Assembly: GCA_041752235.1 (NCBI GenBank)
Contig: JBGSHM010000009.1
Span: forward strand, 124,001 to 188,000
DNA length: 64,000 bases
Direction of reading: 5' to 3'
Source of the DNA: SpSt-398 sp041752235
GTDB lineage: Bacteria; Bacteroidota; Bacteroidia; Chitinophagales; Chitinophagaceae
Shown here piece after piece: positions 36,196 to 45,628 of the stretch. The translations under genes were made by a program, and so were the position numbers. The notes beneath the pieces were generated by a model that saw only the letters and a program-made list of their open reading frames with translations, was not told the origin of the DNA and did no database searches. The stretch's first letter is position 1, and each line of letters opens with the position of its first letter.

Positions 36196-37443
36196 ATGGC
36201 AAGTATAAATCTAATTGAGGCATTCCAGGAATTCAAGGATGCGGAAAACATCGATCGCCCGACGATGATGAAGGTGGTAGAAGACGTATTTAAGACCCTC
36301 CTTCGTAAAAAATACGGGAGCGATGAGAATTTCGACGTCATTGTAAACGCCGAGCAAGGTGACCTGGAGATCATGCGCCGCCGGACCATTGTAGAAGATG
36401 GACAAGTGGAAGACCCCCTGGCACAGATCGCCTATACGGATGCTGTGAAAATTGAACCCGACTTTGAAGTAGGTGAAGAATTATATGAAGAGGTGGATAT
36501 GTATGATTTTGGACGTCGCGCGATCCTGGCCGCCAAGCAGACCCTGGCCAGCCGTATCAGCGACCTGAAAAAGAATGCACTGGCTAAGAAATATGGTGAA
36601 CGTGTGGGTGAGATCATCAGCGCGGAGGTTTATCAGGTTTGGAAAAAGGAGATTCTCTTGCTGGATGAAGAAGGCAATGAATTGATCCTTCCCAAGAGCG
36701 AGCAGATCCCTCAGGATTATTTCAAAAAAGGGGAGAGCATTCGTGCCGTGGTGAAGAAAGTGGATATGAAGAACAACAGCCCGGTGATCATCCTTTCCCG
36801 TACCTCCCCCGAATTCCTGGCCAAACTGCTGGAGATCGAGGTACCTGAGATCTTTGATGGCCTGATCGTTATCAAGAAGATCGTTCGCGATCCGGGAGAG
36901 CGCGCCAAGGTAGCCGTAGAGTCCTACGACGACCGTATCGACCCCGTAGGTGCCTGCGTGGGTATGAAAGGAAGCCGTATCCATGGTATCGTGCGTGAAT
37001 TGAAGAATGAGAATATTGACGTAATCAACTGGACGAATAATATTCAACTACTGATCCAGCGTTCCCTGACACCGGCCAAGATCACCAGCATGGACCTCGA
37101 TAATGAGGGCAAACATGCCAATGTGTATCTGAAGCCTGACCAGGTATCCCTGGCCATCGGTCGCCGCGGAGTGAATATCAAACTGGCCTGCGAACTCACC
37201 GGATATGAACTGGATGTGTTCCGCGATAATGAAGGCGAAGTAGAAGAATTTGATATCGACCTCGATGAATTTAGTGATGAGATCGAAACATGGGTCATTG
37301 ACGAGTTCAAACGCGTGGGTTGTGATACAGCCCGGAGCGTACTCGATCTGACCATGGAAGAACTGGAAAGAAGAACCGACCTTGAGCGTGAAACCATTGA
37401 GGAAGTACGCAAGGTATTGAAAGAAGAATTTGATAAAGAATAA
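36196..37443 (+). CDS. nusA: Transcription termination/antitermination factor NusA
   Basis: A 415-residue RNA-polymerase-binding factor. The N-terminal domain (NLIEAFQEFKDAENIDRP..., ~1-125) binds polymerase, followed by an S1 domain (~130-195) and two KH domains (~200-345, with DPVGACVGMKGSRIHGIVREL and VSLAIGRRGVNIKLA). A short acidic C-terminal helix-hairpin-helix region ends the protein. It lies between rimP and infB. Confidence 0.96.
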   Translation: MASINLIEAFQEFKDAENIDRPTMMKVVEDVFKTLLRKKYGSDENFDVIVNAEQGDLEIMRRRTIVEDGQVEDPLAQIAYTDAVKIEPDFEVGEELYEEVDMYDFGRRAILAAKQTLASRISDLKKNALAKKYGERVGEIISAEVYQVWKKEILLLDEEGNELILPKSEQIPQDYFKKGESIRAVVKKVDMKNNSPVIILSRTSPEFLAKLLEIEVPEIFDGLIVIKKIVRDPGERAKVAVESYDDRIDPVGACVGMKGSRIHGIVRELKNENIDVINWTNNIQLLIQRSLTPAKITSMDLDNEGKHANVYLKPDQVSLAIGRRGVNIKLACELTGYELDVFRDNEGEVEEFDIDLDEFSDEIETWVIDEFKRVGCDTARSVLDLTMEELERRTDLERETIEEVRKVLKEEFDKE

Positions 37444-37492
37444 GCCTATGTAGTATGAAGTAGGCTTCATCTTTGATAAACAAAAAATTGGA

Positions 37493-40327
37493 ATGGCAGA
37501 AACAACAACACCCAGGTTAATGGCCGCGGCCAAAGAGTTCAACATCGGTAAGGACACGCTGGTGGACTTTTTGGTGGGGAAGGGATTTGACAAAAATGAG
37601 CTGAAGCCTACCGCTAAACTCACGGAGGACATGTACCGTGCTTTACAGCAGGAGTTCCAAAGCGACAAGGTAGCCAAGCTGAAGAGCGATCAGATCGATC
37701 TTCCGAAGGGCAGCAGTGCCGAAGGCCGGAAGAAGCGCGAGGAAGAAGATCTCTCGATCAAGAAGGAAGAGGCGAAACCCGTGAAAGAGAAGAAAGTGGC
37801 AGAGCCTGTGGTGGAGAAGCCCGTAGAGATTGTAGAAGAGAAACCGGTAGAGAAGGTAGAACCACTACCCGAAGTGAAGATCGAAGAGCCCCCGGTAGAG
37901 AAAGAAGTTGTGAAGGCAGAGGCTGAAAGCATTGAAGGTCCTAAAGTGGTGGACAAGATCGATCTGTCAACGATCGATTCCTCTACGCGTCCAAAGAAAG
38001 GGATCAAGAAAAAAGAAGAAGAAAAGCCCGAGAAACCTGTTACGAAGAAGAAGATAGAAAAAGTGGAGCCGGTGGCAGAAAAGCCGGTCGAAAAAGAAGA
38101 ACCTGTTTCCGATCAACCACCTGTAGTAGAAAATATCCGCGCCCAAAAGATCGAAGGACCCAAAGTATTGGGTAAGATCGATCTGCCGGTGGACAGCGAT
38201 ACACGTCCGAAGAAAGACGAAAAGCGCAAACGCAAGCGTATCCCCATTGAGAAGAAAGAGGAAGGGAAGAAAGACGCAGGTCAGGACCGAAAAGATGGTC
38301 GTTTTGGCCGCACGGGCATAGAAAATAAAGGTGGTGCACGTCCTGGCCAACAGAGTGGTGGTGGGGCTACTTCAGGTGGTCGCCGTGACCGTCGTCGCGA
38401 AGTAAAAGAGATCGACGAAAAAGAGATCCAGGAGAAAATCAAACAAACGCAGGCTAAACTGGCTGGCGCCGGTGGGCGTGGCAAGAGCCTGAAAGCAAAA
38501 TACCGCAAAGCGAAACGGGAGGAGATGGCCGAGTCCATGGGAGAAATGGAGGATGATCATCGCCTGCAGGTGACCGAGTTCATCAGCGTGAGCGAATTGG
38601 CCAACCTGATGGATGTAAGCTTTGCCGAAGTGATCAGCAAGTGTATGGGATTGGGTATCATGGTATCCATTAACCAGCGACTGGATGCAGAGGTGATCGA
38701 ACTGGTGGCCGGTGAATTTGGCTTCCAGGTCGAGTTCATTGACATGGAGAAACAAATGGAAATGGAGGAGGACGATGAAGAGGATACAGAAGAGGAACTC
38801 CAGTTCCGCTCTCCGATCGTGACCATCATGGGTCACGTTGACCATGGTAAGACCTCCTTGCTTGACTATATCCGGAGTGCCAATGTGGTTGCCGGGGAGG
38901 CCGGAGGTATCACCCAGCACATTGGAGCCTATCAGGTGAAATTGCCGAATGGAAAAGAGATCACCTTCCTTGATACACCCGGTCACGAAGCCTTTACGGC
39001 GATGCGTGCACGTGGTGCGAAAGTGACGGATATTGCGGTGATCGTAGTAGCGGCGGATGATGCCGTGATGCCTCAAACCCGTGAGGCCATCAGCCACGCA
39101 CAGGCAGCAGGTGTTCCCATGATCTTTGCCGTGAACAAGATCGATAAGGATGGTGCTAATCCGCAAAAGATATATGAACAGCTTTCTGGTATGAACATTC
39201 TTGTAGAAGAATGGGGTGGTAAATTCCAAAGCCAGGAACTATCCGCCAAGAAAGGATTGAACGTCGATCTGTTATTGGAAAAAATATTGTTGGAAGCTGA
39301 AATGCTCGACCTGAAGGCCAATCCCGACCGGGAAGCCAGTGGTACGATCATTGAAGCCACGCTGGACAAAGGCCGCGGTTATGTGGCCACCCTCCTGGTA
39401 CAGAATGGTACATTGGAGCATGGTGACCTCATCGTTTCCGGTCAGTATTATGGCCGCGTAAAAGCCATGTTCAACGAGCGCAACAAGAAACTGGATGTGG
39501 CGGGTCCTTCCGCTCCGGCCCTGATCCTGGGTCTGAATGGTGCCCCACAAGCCGGTGAGAAATTCAAAGTCTACGAAGACGAGGCCGAGGCCAAAGAAGT
39601 GGCCAACCGCCGGGCGCAGATCCTGCGTGAGCAAGGAATGCGGACCAAGAAACATATCACCCTGGATGAGATCGGTCGCCGATTGGCCCTGGGTAATTTC
39701 AAAGAACTGAATGTGATCATCAAAGGTGACGTGGACGGTTCTGTAGAAGCCCTGAGTGATAGCTTTCAGAAATTGAGTACCGAAGAGATCGTGGTAAAAG
39801 TGATCCATAAGGCCGTTGGTCAGATCAACGAAACCGATGTGACCCTTGCCAACGCCTCCGATGCCATCATCCTTGGATTTAATGTAAGACCTTCTCTGCA
39901 AGCGGCCCGACTGGCCGATCAGGAAGCCATTGAGATCAAGACCTATTCGGTGATCTATAACGCCATCGAAGAGATCAAGAGCGCGATGGAAGGGATGTTG
40001 GAACCGACCGTCAAAGAAAAGATCGTGGCCAATGTGGAAATACGCGAAGTGTTCAAATTCGACAAGGCTGTTGTGGCCGGTTGTTTTGTACGCGATGGAA
40101 AGATCAAGCGCGATTCCAAGGTCCGCCTGATCCGCGATGGTATCGTGGTCTACCCCATTGGCGAAGGCGCCAGTGCCGAACTCGCTTCGCTCAAACGCTT
40201 TAAAGATGATGTGAAAGAAGTACTGTCAGGTATGGAATGTGGTTTGACCATCAAGAATTACCATGACGTGAAAGTGGGCGATGTGGTGGAAGCGTATGAG
40301 GAGGAGGAAGTGAAAAGAACTTTGTAA
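37493..40327 (+). CDS. infB: Translation initiation factor IF-2
   Basis: A 944-residue initiation GTPase. A short IF2 N-terminal helix domain (~1-60) is followed by a long Lys/Glu/Pro-rich linker (~70-320) that contains two related blocks, SIEGPKVVDKIDL and KIEGPKVLGKIDL. The G domain begins near residue 440 with GHVDHGKTSLLDYIR (G1), then DTPGHEAF (G3) and NKIDKDGANP (G4). Domains II-IV follow. Between nusA and infB (37442-37467) a 7-bp stem AAGCCTA/TAGGCTT is visible. Confidence 0.97.
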   Translation: MAETTTPRLMAAAKEFNIGKDTLVDFLVGKGFDKNELKPTAKLTEDMYRALQQEFQSDKVAKLKSDQIDLPKGSSAEGRKKREEEDLSIKKEEAKPVKEKKVAEPVVEKPVEIVEEKPVEKVEPLPEVKIEEPPVEKEVVKAEAESIEGPKVVDKIDLSTIDSSTRPKKGIKKKEEEKPEKPVTKKKIEKVEPVAEKPVEKEEPVSDQPPVVENIRAQKIEGPKVLGKIDLPVDSDTRPKKDEKRKRKRIPIEKKEEGKKDAGQDRKDGRFGRTGIENKGGARPGQQSGGGATSGGRRDRRREVKEIDEKEIQEKIKQTQAKLAGAGGRGKSLKAKYRKAKREEMAESMGEMEDDHRLQVTEFISVSELANLMDVSFAEVISKCMGLGIMVSINQRLDAEVIELVAGEFGFQVEFIDMEKQMEMEEDDEEDTEEELQFRSPIVTIMGHVDHGKTSLLDYIRSANVVAGEAGGITQHIGAYQVKLPNGKEITFLDTPGHEAFTAMRARGAKVTDIAVIVVAADDAVMPQTREAISHAQAAGVPMIFAVNKIDKDGANPQKIYEQLSGMNILVEEWGGKFQSQELSAKKGLNVDLLLEKILLEAEMLDLKANPDREASGTIIEATLDKGRGYVATLLVQNGTLEHGDLIVSGQYYGRVKAMFNERNKKLDVAGPSAPALILGLNGAPQAGEKFKVYEDEAEAKEVANRRAQILREQGMRTKKHITLDEIGRRLALGNFKELNVIIKGDVDGSVEALSDSFQKLSTEEIVVKVIHKAVGQINETDVTLANASDAIILGFNVRPSLQAARLADQEAIEIKTYSVIYNAIEEIKSAMEGMLEPTVKEKIVANVEIREVFKFDKAVVAGCFVRDGKIKRDSKVRLIRDGIVVYPIGEGASAELASLKRFKDDVKEVLSGMECGLTIKNYHDVKVGDVVEAYEEEEVKRTL

Positions 40328-40341
40328 TATGAGATTAGTGA

Positions 40342-40466
40342 GGAGTGAATGGTGAATAGTGAATAGTGAATGGGTATGAGTTATAAGTTTTAGGTGCCTT
40401 TAACTTAAGCCCCATAACCTACAAACTGATCCTCATTCACTATTCACCATTCACTATTCACCATTA
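40342..40466. repeat. GTGAATG heptamer inverted array after infB
   Basis: The left arm has GTGAATG, GTGAATA, GTGAATA, GTGAATG; the right arm (40432-40466) has TTCACTA/TTCACCA units. They are separated by a ~65-base loop that includes a TAGGT...ACCTA pair. This is the longest copy of the GTGAATA family in the window. Confidence 0.87.
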
Positions 40467-40521
40467 AACTAATTCTTTGTTAAAAATCCCCCATAAAAGC
40501 CGCTCTCGAAAAGCAGGCCTT

Positions 40522-40529
40522 TACTTTTG
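40522..40529 (+). promoter_or_regulatory. Promoter -7 element for the parvulin gene
   Basis: TACTTTTG fits TAnnTTTG and lies 22 bases before the start codon at 40552. No convincing -33 TTTG is seen at the usual spacing. Confidence 0.5.
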
Positions 40530-40551
40530 ATTTTGGTAAAATAATCGTTTC

Positions 40552-41916
40552 ATGAAAAAGACCCTTTTGTTACTGGTTACGGTTTGTGCTACAGTGGTTT
40601 CCTTTTCGCAACAATACAAAGTTGTGGCGGATAAGATACTGGGTGTAGTGGGGGACAGGGTCATCCTGTATTCAGATATCAAGAATACGATCGATGATGC
40701 CAAGCGTCAGGGTCGTGAGATTCCTGCTGGCGCAGAATGTTCGATCATGGAGCAGGCGCTTATTTCAAAAGTATTGATGTTACAGGCCGAGAAGGATTCT
40801 TTGCCCGTGAGTGATGAAGATGTGGAAGCTGATCTGGATCAGCGGGTACGGATGTTCATTCGTCAGTATGGTTCGCAGCAGGTGTTGGAAGAGATCGCGG
40901 GTAAGACCATTTACCAGATCAAAGACGAGGCCCGCGAATCCGTACGCGAGAACAAACTGGCTGAAGCCATGCAGCGGAAGATCGTAGAGAATGTACATAT
41001 CACCCCCAATGAGGTGAAAGCCTATTATGACCGTATTCCCAAGGACAGTCTGCCTTATTTTGAATCTGAACTGGAGATCTGCCAGATCATTCAATACCCC
41101 CGGGCGAACCGTGATTTGGAGAAATACATCATTGATGAATTGAATAACTACAAGCGTCAGCTTGAAACCCGGATGGCGAATTTTGAAACACTCGCCCGCC
41201 GGTATTCCGAAGACCCGGGTAGTAAGGACAGGGCTGGAGAGTATCAATTGAACAGAAATGAAAAAGGCGCCTGGGATCCGTCCTTTATGGCCATGGCTTT
41301 TCGCCTGAAGCCGGGAGAGATCAGCCAGCCTTTCAAATCCAAATTTGGATACCATATCATGCAATTGGTCGAGCGGAATGGAGATGATGCCATTGTGCGT
41401 CATATCCTTCGTATTCCGATTCCAACCGATGAAGAGATCAAACAAACCGTCAATAAACTGGATACGATCCGTGCCCGCATCCTTGCCGGCACCAATAGTT
41501 TCTCCGAAGCAGCGACCAAGAATACCGAAGATGAGTCGGCTAAGTTTCAGGGGCCCTGTATCCTTGGGCGCGATGGTTCTTCTTTTGTAACCATTGACCA
41601 GTTGGATAAAGACCTGGTGTTGATGTTGAGCAAGATGAAGGTGGGGGAATATTCCCAACCCGTAGTGTATGAGGAGAGTGGGAAAAAGGCAGTACGTATT
41701 GTTTATTATAAATCCCGCACCGAACCGCACGTACTTAACCTGCGGGATGATTACAGCCGTATTTCACAGGCCGCGCTGGAAGAAAAGAAGCAAATCGAGT
41801 TGGAAAAATGGCTGATGAAGCGGATTCCTACCTATTATCTGATGATTGCTGAAGACATGAAGGGTTGCGACCAAGTGAAAAAATGGGCCGAAGCTTCAGC
41901 CAAAAAAGCGTTTTAA
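40552..41916 (+). CDS. SurA-like periplasmic peptidyl-prolyl isomerase (parvulin)
   Basis: A 454-residue periplasmic chaperone for outer-membrane proteins. It has a signal peptide (MKKTLLLLVTVCATVVSFSQQ) and a SurA-type N-terminal helical domain (KILGVVGDRVILYSDIKNTI...). Two parvulin domains follow, the first ~175-275 with RRYSEDPGSKDRAGEY and FKSKFGYHIMQLVER, the second ~280-385 and less conserved. A C-terminal helix resembles that of SurA. In Bacteroidota such genes usually occur in pairs or triplets; here it stands alone. Confidence 0.85.
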   Translation: MKKTLLLLVTVCATVVSFSQQYKVVADKILGVVGDRVILYSDIKNTIDDAKRQGREIPAGAECSIMEQALISKVLMLQAEKDSLPVSDEDVEADLDQRVRMFIRQYGSQQVLEEIAGKTIYQIKDEARESVRENKLAEAMQRKIVENVHITPNEVKAYYDRIPKDSLPYFESELEICQIIQYPRANRDLEKYIIDELNNYKRQLETRMANFETLARRYSEDPGSKDRAGEYQLNRNEKGAWDPSFMAMAFRLKPGEISQPFKSKFGYHIMQLVERNGDDAIVRHILRIPIPTDEEIKQTVNKLDTIRARILAGTNSFSEAATKNTEDESAKFQGPCILGRDGSSFVTIDQLDKDLVLMLSKMKVGEYSQPVVYEESGKKAVRIVYYKSRTEPHVLNLRDDYSRISQAALEEKKQIELEKWLMKRIPTYYLMIAEDMKGCDQVKKWAEASAKKAF

Positions 41917-41923
41917 AATTCCT

Positions 41924-41931
41924 TAACTTTG
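41924..41931 (+). promoter_or_regulatory. Promoter -7 element for the amidotransferase gene
   Basis: TAACTTTG matches TAnnTTTG, 25 bases before the start codon at 41957. Confidence 0.6.
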
Positions 41932-41956
41932 CCCTTCCTTTACAAGGGGCAAAATA

Positions 41957-43804
41957 ATGAGCGATTCCATCAAGCACGAATGCGGCTTGGCATTCATTCG
42001 ATTACGTAAGTCCTTCCCGTACTATAAACAAAAGTATGGCACCGTAACCTGGGGCCTCAACAAGCTCTACCTCCTGATGGAGAAACAGCACAACCGCGGG
42101 CAGGATGGTGCTGGGATCGCAGCGGTCAAACTCAATACAGAACCTGGTTACCCCTTTCTTCACCGGATACGGTCCAATGCCAATCAGCCCATTGCCGATC
42201 TGTTTCGCCAAATCGGCGAGGAGATCCAGGAACTGGAGCGTTACCACCCGGATATACGCAACCATGCCGGTTTAATGAAAGGCCATGTCCGTTTTCTGGG
42301 AGAGATCCTGTTGGGCCATCTGCGCTATGGCACTCAGGGAAGGAATAAACTCGAATACTGTCACCCCTTTATCAACCGCGATACAATCCCTTCCCGCAAC
42401 CTGGCCCTGGCCGGAAACTTCAATCTTGTCAATACCGATGAATTATTTGCCATCATAGGCAAACAACCCAATGAGACAGAGCGGTTCAGTGACCTGGCGG
42501 CGATGATCGAAGTGATGTACACGTTTTTGTGCAAAGCGGATGAGGAATCACCTGCTGCACCTGATATTAAGAGTGTTTTGAAGAAGGCAGTGCCCTTATT
42601 TGACGGAGGTTTTCACGTAGGGGGTATGACCGGTGATGGCACCGGGTTTGTATTCCGTGATGCCCATGGTATCCGGCCTTCGTATTACTATATGGACGAT
42701 GAGGTAGTAGTGGCAGCCTCGGAGAGGGCAGCGATTCGGACCGCCTTTAATGTGGGAGAGAATGTGGTGAAGGAACTTATGCCTGGTCAGGCATTGATCG
42801 TTGATCCCATGGGAAATGCGGTTGTCACCCAAATACTCGAACCCAAGGAAAGAAAGGCCTGTAGTTTTGAACGGATCTATTTTTCCCGCGGAAGTGACGA
42901 AAAGATATATAAGGAAAGAAAGGCGCTGGGGTATAACCTGAGTGAACAGATCCTTGCCGCGGTGAACAATGACCTGCGGAATACCATTTTCTCCTTTATA
43001 CCTAATACGGCTGAAACAGCATTTCTGGGTCTTCAAAAAGGATTGGAATTCTTTCTCAATAAAGTTAAAGTCGAACGTATTCTCAGTTGGAAAGGAGAGT
43101 ATGATGAGGAAAAACTCACGGAGATGATCACGCGCCGTATCCGGGTGGAAAAGATCGCCATCAAGGATGTGAAGATGCGGACCTTTATCACCGAAGACAG
43201 CAGCCGGAATGAGATGGTACAGCACGTGTATGACATTACCTATGGCACGGTACGACCCGGCGTGGATACTTTGGTGGTGATGGATGACTCGATTGTACGT
43301 GGGACTACTTTAAAAGAAAGTATTGTACGGATGCTGGCCCGCCTGCAACCCAAGAAGATCATCATTGTTTCCTCGGCCCCCCAGATCCGGTTTCCGGATT
43401 GCTATGGGATTGATATGAGTAAAATGGGTGATTTTGTCGCTTTTCAGGCTGTCGTTTCCCTGATCAAAGAAAGGGGGATGGAAGACCAGATGAAACGTAC
43501 CTATGAAGAATGTCGCGAACGTTTGCGTAGCAACAGGCTTCATGAAGAGAACCTCGTTAAACGAATATATTCCCTGTTTACAGTGGATGAGATCACCAAC
43601 AAGATCGCCCAATTGATCACTCCCGTTGGACTGACCATTCCGGTACAGGTCATTTTCCAAACCATTGAATCCTTGCATGCTGCCTGCCCGGGCAATTTGG
43701 GTGATTGGTATTTCACAGGTGATTATCCCACTCCGGGGGGGAATAAGGTGGTGAATAAAGCCTTCATGAATTATTATGAAGGAAAGGATGTGAGAGGGTA
43801 TTAG
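41957..43804 (+). CDS. purF: PurF-type amidophosphoribosyltransferase with N-terminal propeptide
   Basis: A 615-residue enzyme joining an N-terminal nucleophile glutaminase domain to a type-I phosphoribosyltransferase. The catalytic Cys is at position 9 (MSDSIKHECGLAF), so an 8-residue propeptide must be removed, as known for Bacillus PurF. Conserved HNRGQDGAGIA (~48), the glutamine-site GNFNL and the PRPP loop VVMDDSIVRGTT (~440) are present. It would make phosphoribosylamine, the first step of purine synthesis. It is about 100 residues longer than typical PurF, with an insert around residues 335-400, so a second function is possible. Confidence 0.82.
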   Translation: MSDSIKHECGLAFIRLRKSFPYYKQKYGTVTWGLNKLYLLMEKQHNRGQDGAGIAAVKLNTEPGYPFLHRIRSNANQPIADLFRQIGEEIQELERYHPDIRNHAGLMKGHVRFLGEILLGHLRYGTQGRNKLEYCHPFINRDTIPSRNLALAGNFNLVNTDELFAIIGKQPNETERFSDLAAMIEVMYTFLCKADEESPAAPDIKSVLKKAVPLFDGGFHVGGMTGDGTGFVFRDAHGIRPSYYYMDDEVVVAASERAAIRTAFNVGENVVKELMPGQALIVDPMGNAVVTQILEPKERKACSFERIYFSRGSDEKIYKERKALGYNLSEQILAAVNNDLRNTIFSFIPNTAETAFLGLQKGLEFFLNKVKVERILSWKGEYDEEKLTEMITRRIRVEKIAIKDVKMRTFITEDSSRNEMVQHVYDITYGTVRPGVDTLVVMDDSIVRGTTLKESIVRMLARLQPKKIIIVSSAPQIRFPDCYGIDMSKMGDFVAFQAVVSLIKERGMEDQMKRTYEECRERLRSNRLHEENLVKRIYSLFTVDEITNKIAQLITPVGLTIPVQVIFQTIESLHAACPGNLGDWYFTGDYPTPGGNKVVNKAFMNYYEGKDVRGY

Positions 43805-43810
43805 AGGAGT

Positions 43811-43843
43811 AAGAAATAAGGAATAAGAAATTTGAAATAAGGG
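43811..43843. repeat. AAGAAAT heptamer array, single arm
   Basis: Units AAGAAAT, AAGGAAT, AAGAAAT, TTGAAAT keep a 7-base register just after the purF stop. They are followed by a short AATAGCTAAAAACGAATAGCT repeat and no clear opposing arm. Confidence 0.6.
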
Positions 43844-43888
43844 CTAATAGCTAAAAACGAATAGCTTTTGTCAAAAATATGATTCAGG

Positions 43889-44383
43889 ATGAAGACGCTT
43901 CTGCTTGTACGGCATGCCAAAAGCGATTGGTCGGTTCCCAGTCTGGGAGATTTTCATCGTGCCTTGAATGAAAGAGGATTGAGAGATGCCCCGCGGATGG
44001 CGGAGCGGTTAAAGAAGCGGCAGATGCCAATTGATGCCTTTATTTCCAGTACAGCTAAAAGGGCGTTTACCACGGCAGAATTCTTTGCACGTGCTTTTGA
44101 AGTTGACTACGAAAAAATCATCAAAGTCCCCGATCTCTATCATGCTACGCCGGATGTTTTCCGGAAAGTGGTAGAAGAATGTCCGGATGATCTCTCTACG
44201 ATCGTTTTGTTTTCCCATAACCCCGGTATTACTGATTTTGTCAATTCCCTTACCCGAACGAGGCTTGACAATATGCCCACCTGTGGCATCTTTGCAGTGA
44301 AAATACACACAGAGAAATGGAGCGAATTCCAGGATGCTGAGAAGGAGTTTCTTTTTTTCGACTACCCCAAACTAGCGGACTGA
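43889..44383 (+). CDS. SixA-like phosphohistidine phosphatase family protein
   Basis: A 164-residue histidine-phosphatase-fold protein. The catalytic RHG-type motif is LVRHAKSDW (His9), the second conserved arginine lies in SSTAKRAFTTAEFF (~54), and the distal His is in LFSHNPGI (~111). It resembles SixA, which removes phosphate from histidines of phosphorelay proteins; the substrate here is not known. Its last 12 bases overlap the convergent glycosyltransferase gene. Confidence 0.85.
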   Translation: MKTLLLVRHAKSDWSVPSLGDFHRALNERGLRDAPRMAERLKKRQMPIDAFISSTAKRAFTTAEFFARAFEVDYEKIIKVPDLYHATPDVFRKVVEECPDDLSTIVLFSHNPGITDFVNSLTRTRLDNMPTCGIFAVKIHTEKWSEFQDAEKEFLFFDYPKLAD

Positions 44384-45409
44384 TTTATTAAAGAAGTCAT
44401 TTAGTGAAAATGAGTTTTCCCTTTCACTATAGAAAATTCCTTTTTTCTGTAAATAATTTGCAAGGTATTCCTGTTCGCTCTGCCCGGGGGTAGGGATAAG
44501 GATCGCTTTTTTTTGCATGGCTGCCAGGTCCATGATGGTACTGTACCCCGCCCGTGCCATTACCCATTCCGCTTTTTCGATTTCTGTTTGTAATTGAGTC
44601 GCGGGCAAATGTTCATACACTTTTAGGTGAGGATAGGAGGTGAGCGGTTTTCCACCCCGCGGTAATCCCCTGATCAAGGTAATGGGGCTGGTGAGGGCCG
44701 CTATTTCACCCATTAGTTTTTCTTCCCATATGGTACGACTGGGTTCGGGGCCACTCAAGATGATAAGCAGGCGGTTACTTTCATGTACCGCAGGTTTGAA
44801 ATTAAACCGGGAGAGTGGGCCGATATATTTTAAGGGAACTGAGGGAGGTTTTGGGGGATGCGAGAGTTCTCCAGCCAGGCAAGCAGTTTCTTCTTCCCAA
44901 TCGGGTATCCAACATTCGTTGAATCTTTCCAACTGACGATAATTCCATTTTTGCAACAAACCCATTCCCATCTTTCCCCAGGGTGGTCTGATAGCCAATT
45001 GGTGCGTGAGGATCACGGAATGAATGGCCGGATGATGGAGTCCATACCGGTTGTCGGAAATGACCATGTCAATGGCGTTATTCTTTATCACTTCTTTTAG
45101 CCAGGCATTTTCCCGACGGATCGTCCTGGTCACCTTGGGCAGTTGAGTGATAAGTCCCAGTATGGTGTTCCATTTTCCCCGCCCATAACGGATACCATAG
45201 CCTTCCAACGGAATACATTCAAGGTTGGGGAATTCAGTAGCGAAAATTTGCTTCTGTACGGGGTTTCCCGCAAGGATTACCCGGTTTCCCCTAAGCAATA
45301 AATCATTAATAATTGGGATACAACGGGTAGTATGACCGAGGCCCCAGTCGAGTGGGGCGACCAGCACGGTTTTTGTGCCCCTTTGATCGGAGTTAAATTT
45401 TTCATCCAT
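44372..45409 (-). CDS. MurG-like (GT28-type) glycosyltransferase
   Basis: A 345-residue protein with a two-domain GT-B fold. It has an N-terminal Rossmann part (TVLVAPLDWGLGHTTRCIPIIN, ~14-35) and a C-terminal nucleotide-sugar domain with ILSGPEPSR, EHLPATQLQTEIEKAEWVMARAGYSTIMD and PTPGQSEQEYLANYL. This matches glycosyltransferases related to MurG and LPS N-acetylglucosaminyltransferases. No signal or transmembrane segment is evident. It probably decorates a cell-envelope glycan. Confidence 0.83.
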   Translation of the reverse strand: MDEKFNSDQRGTKTVLVAPLDWGLGHTTRCIPIINDLLLRGNRVILAGNPVQKQIFATEFPNLECIPLEGYGIRYGRGKWNTILGLITQLPKVTRTIRRENAWLKEVIKNNAIDMVISDNRYGLHHPAIHSVILTHQLAIRPPWGKMGMGLLQKWNYRQLERFNECWIPDWEEETACLAGELSHPPKPPSVPLKYIGPLSRFNFKPAVHESNRLLIILSGPEPSRTIWEEKLMGEIAALTSPITLIRGLPRGGKPLTSYPHLKVYEHLPATQLQTEIEKAEWVMARAGYSTIMDLAAMQKKAILIPTPGQSEQEYLANYLQKKGIFYSERENSFSLNDFFNKSVR

Positions 45410-45463
45410 CGGTCAAAAACATACTAATTTGAACCGAAAATAGTTTAATTTAGAAATCTTAGT

Positions 45464-45607
45464 ATGATGCGAAGAAACAATATCTGGTTAATCGTGTTAT
45501 TGATGGGAATGATCGTAGCATCAGGCTGTCAACGCAATTATTATACTTCTAAAGTAAAGGGAAGTGATTGCGGATGCCCCAATAAAAAGGGCATGGTTGG
45601 ATATTGA
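45464..45607 (+). CDS. Small lipoprotein, 47 residues
   Basis: A short gene divergent from the glycosyltransferase. It encodes MMRRNNIWLIVLLMGMIV followed by the lipobox ASGC (Cys22), and a 25-residue mature tail ending in GSDCGCPNKKGMVGY. The two tail cysteines and the GY terminus look deliberately conserved, but I do not recognise the family. ATG at 45467 is an equal start candidate. It precedes an 80-residue unknown gene by 21 bases and is probably cotranscribed with it. Confidence 0.72.
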   Translation: MMRRNNIWLIVLLMGMIVASGCQRNYYTSKVKGSDCGCPNKKGMVGY

Positions 45608-45628
45608 AACATCGATTGTAACGAACCA

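Noticed and set aside
40780..41730. Open frame of 316 codons on the minus strand opposite the parvulin gene
   Set aside because: It is the shadow of a clear SurA-like protein and has no family features.
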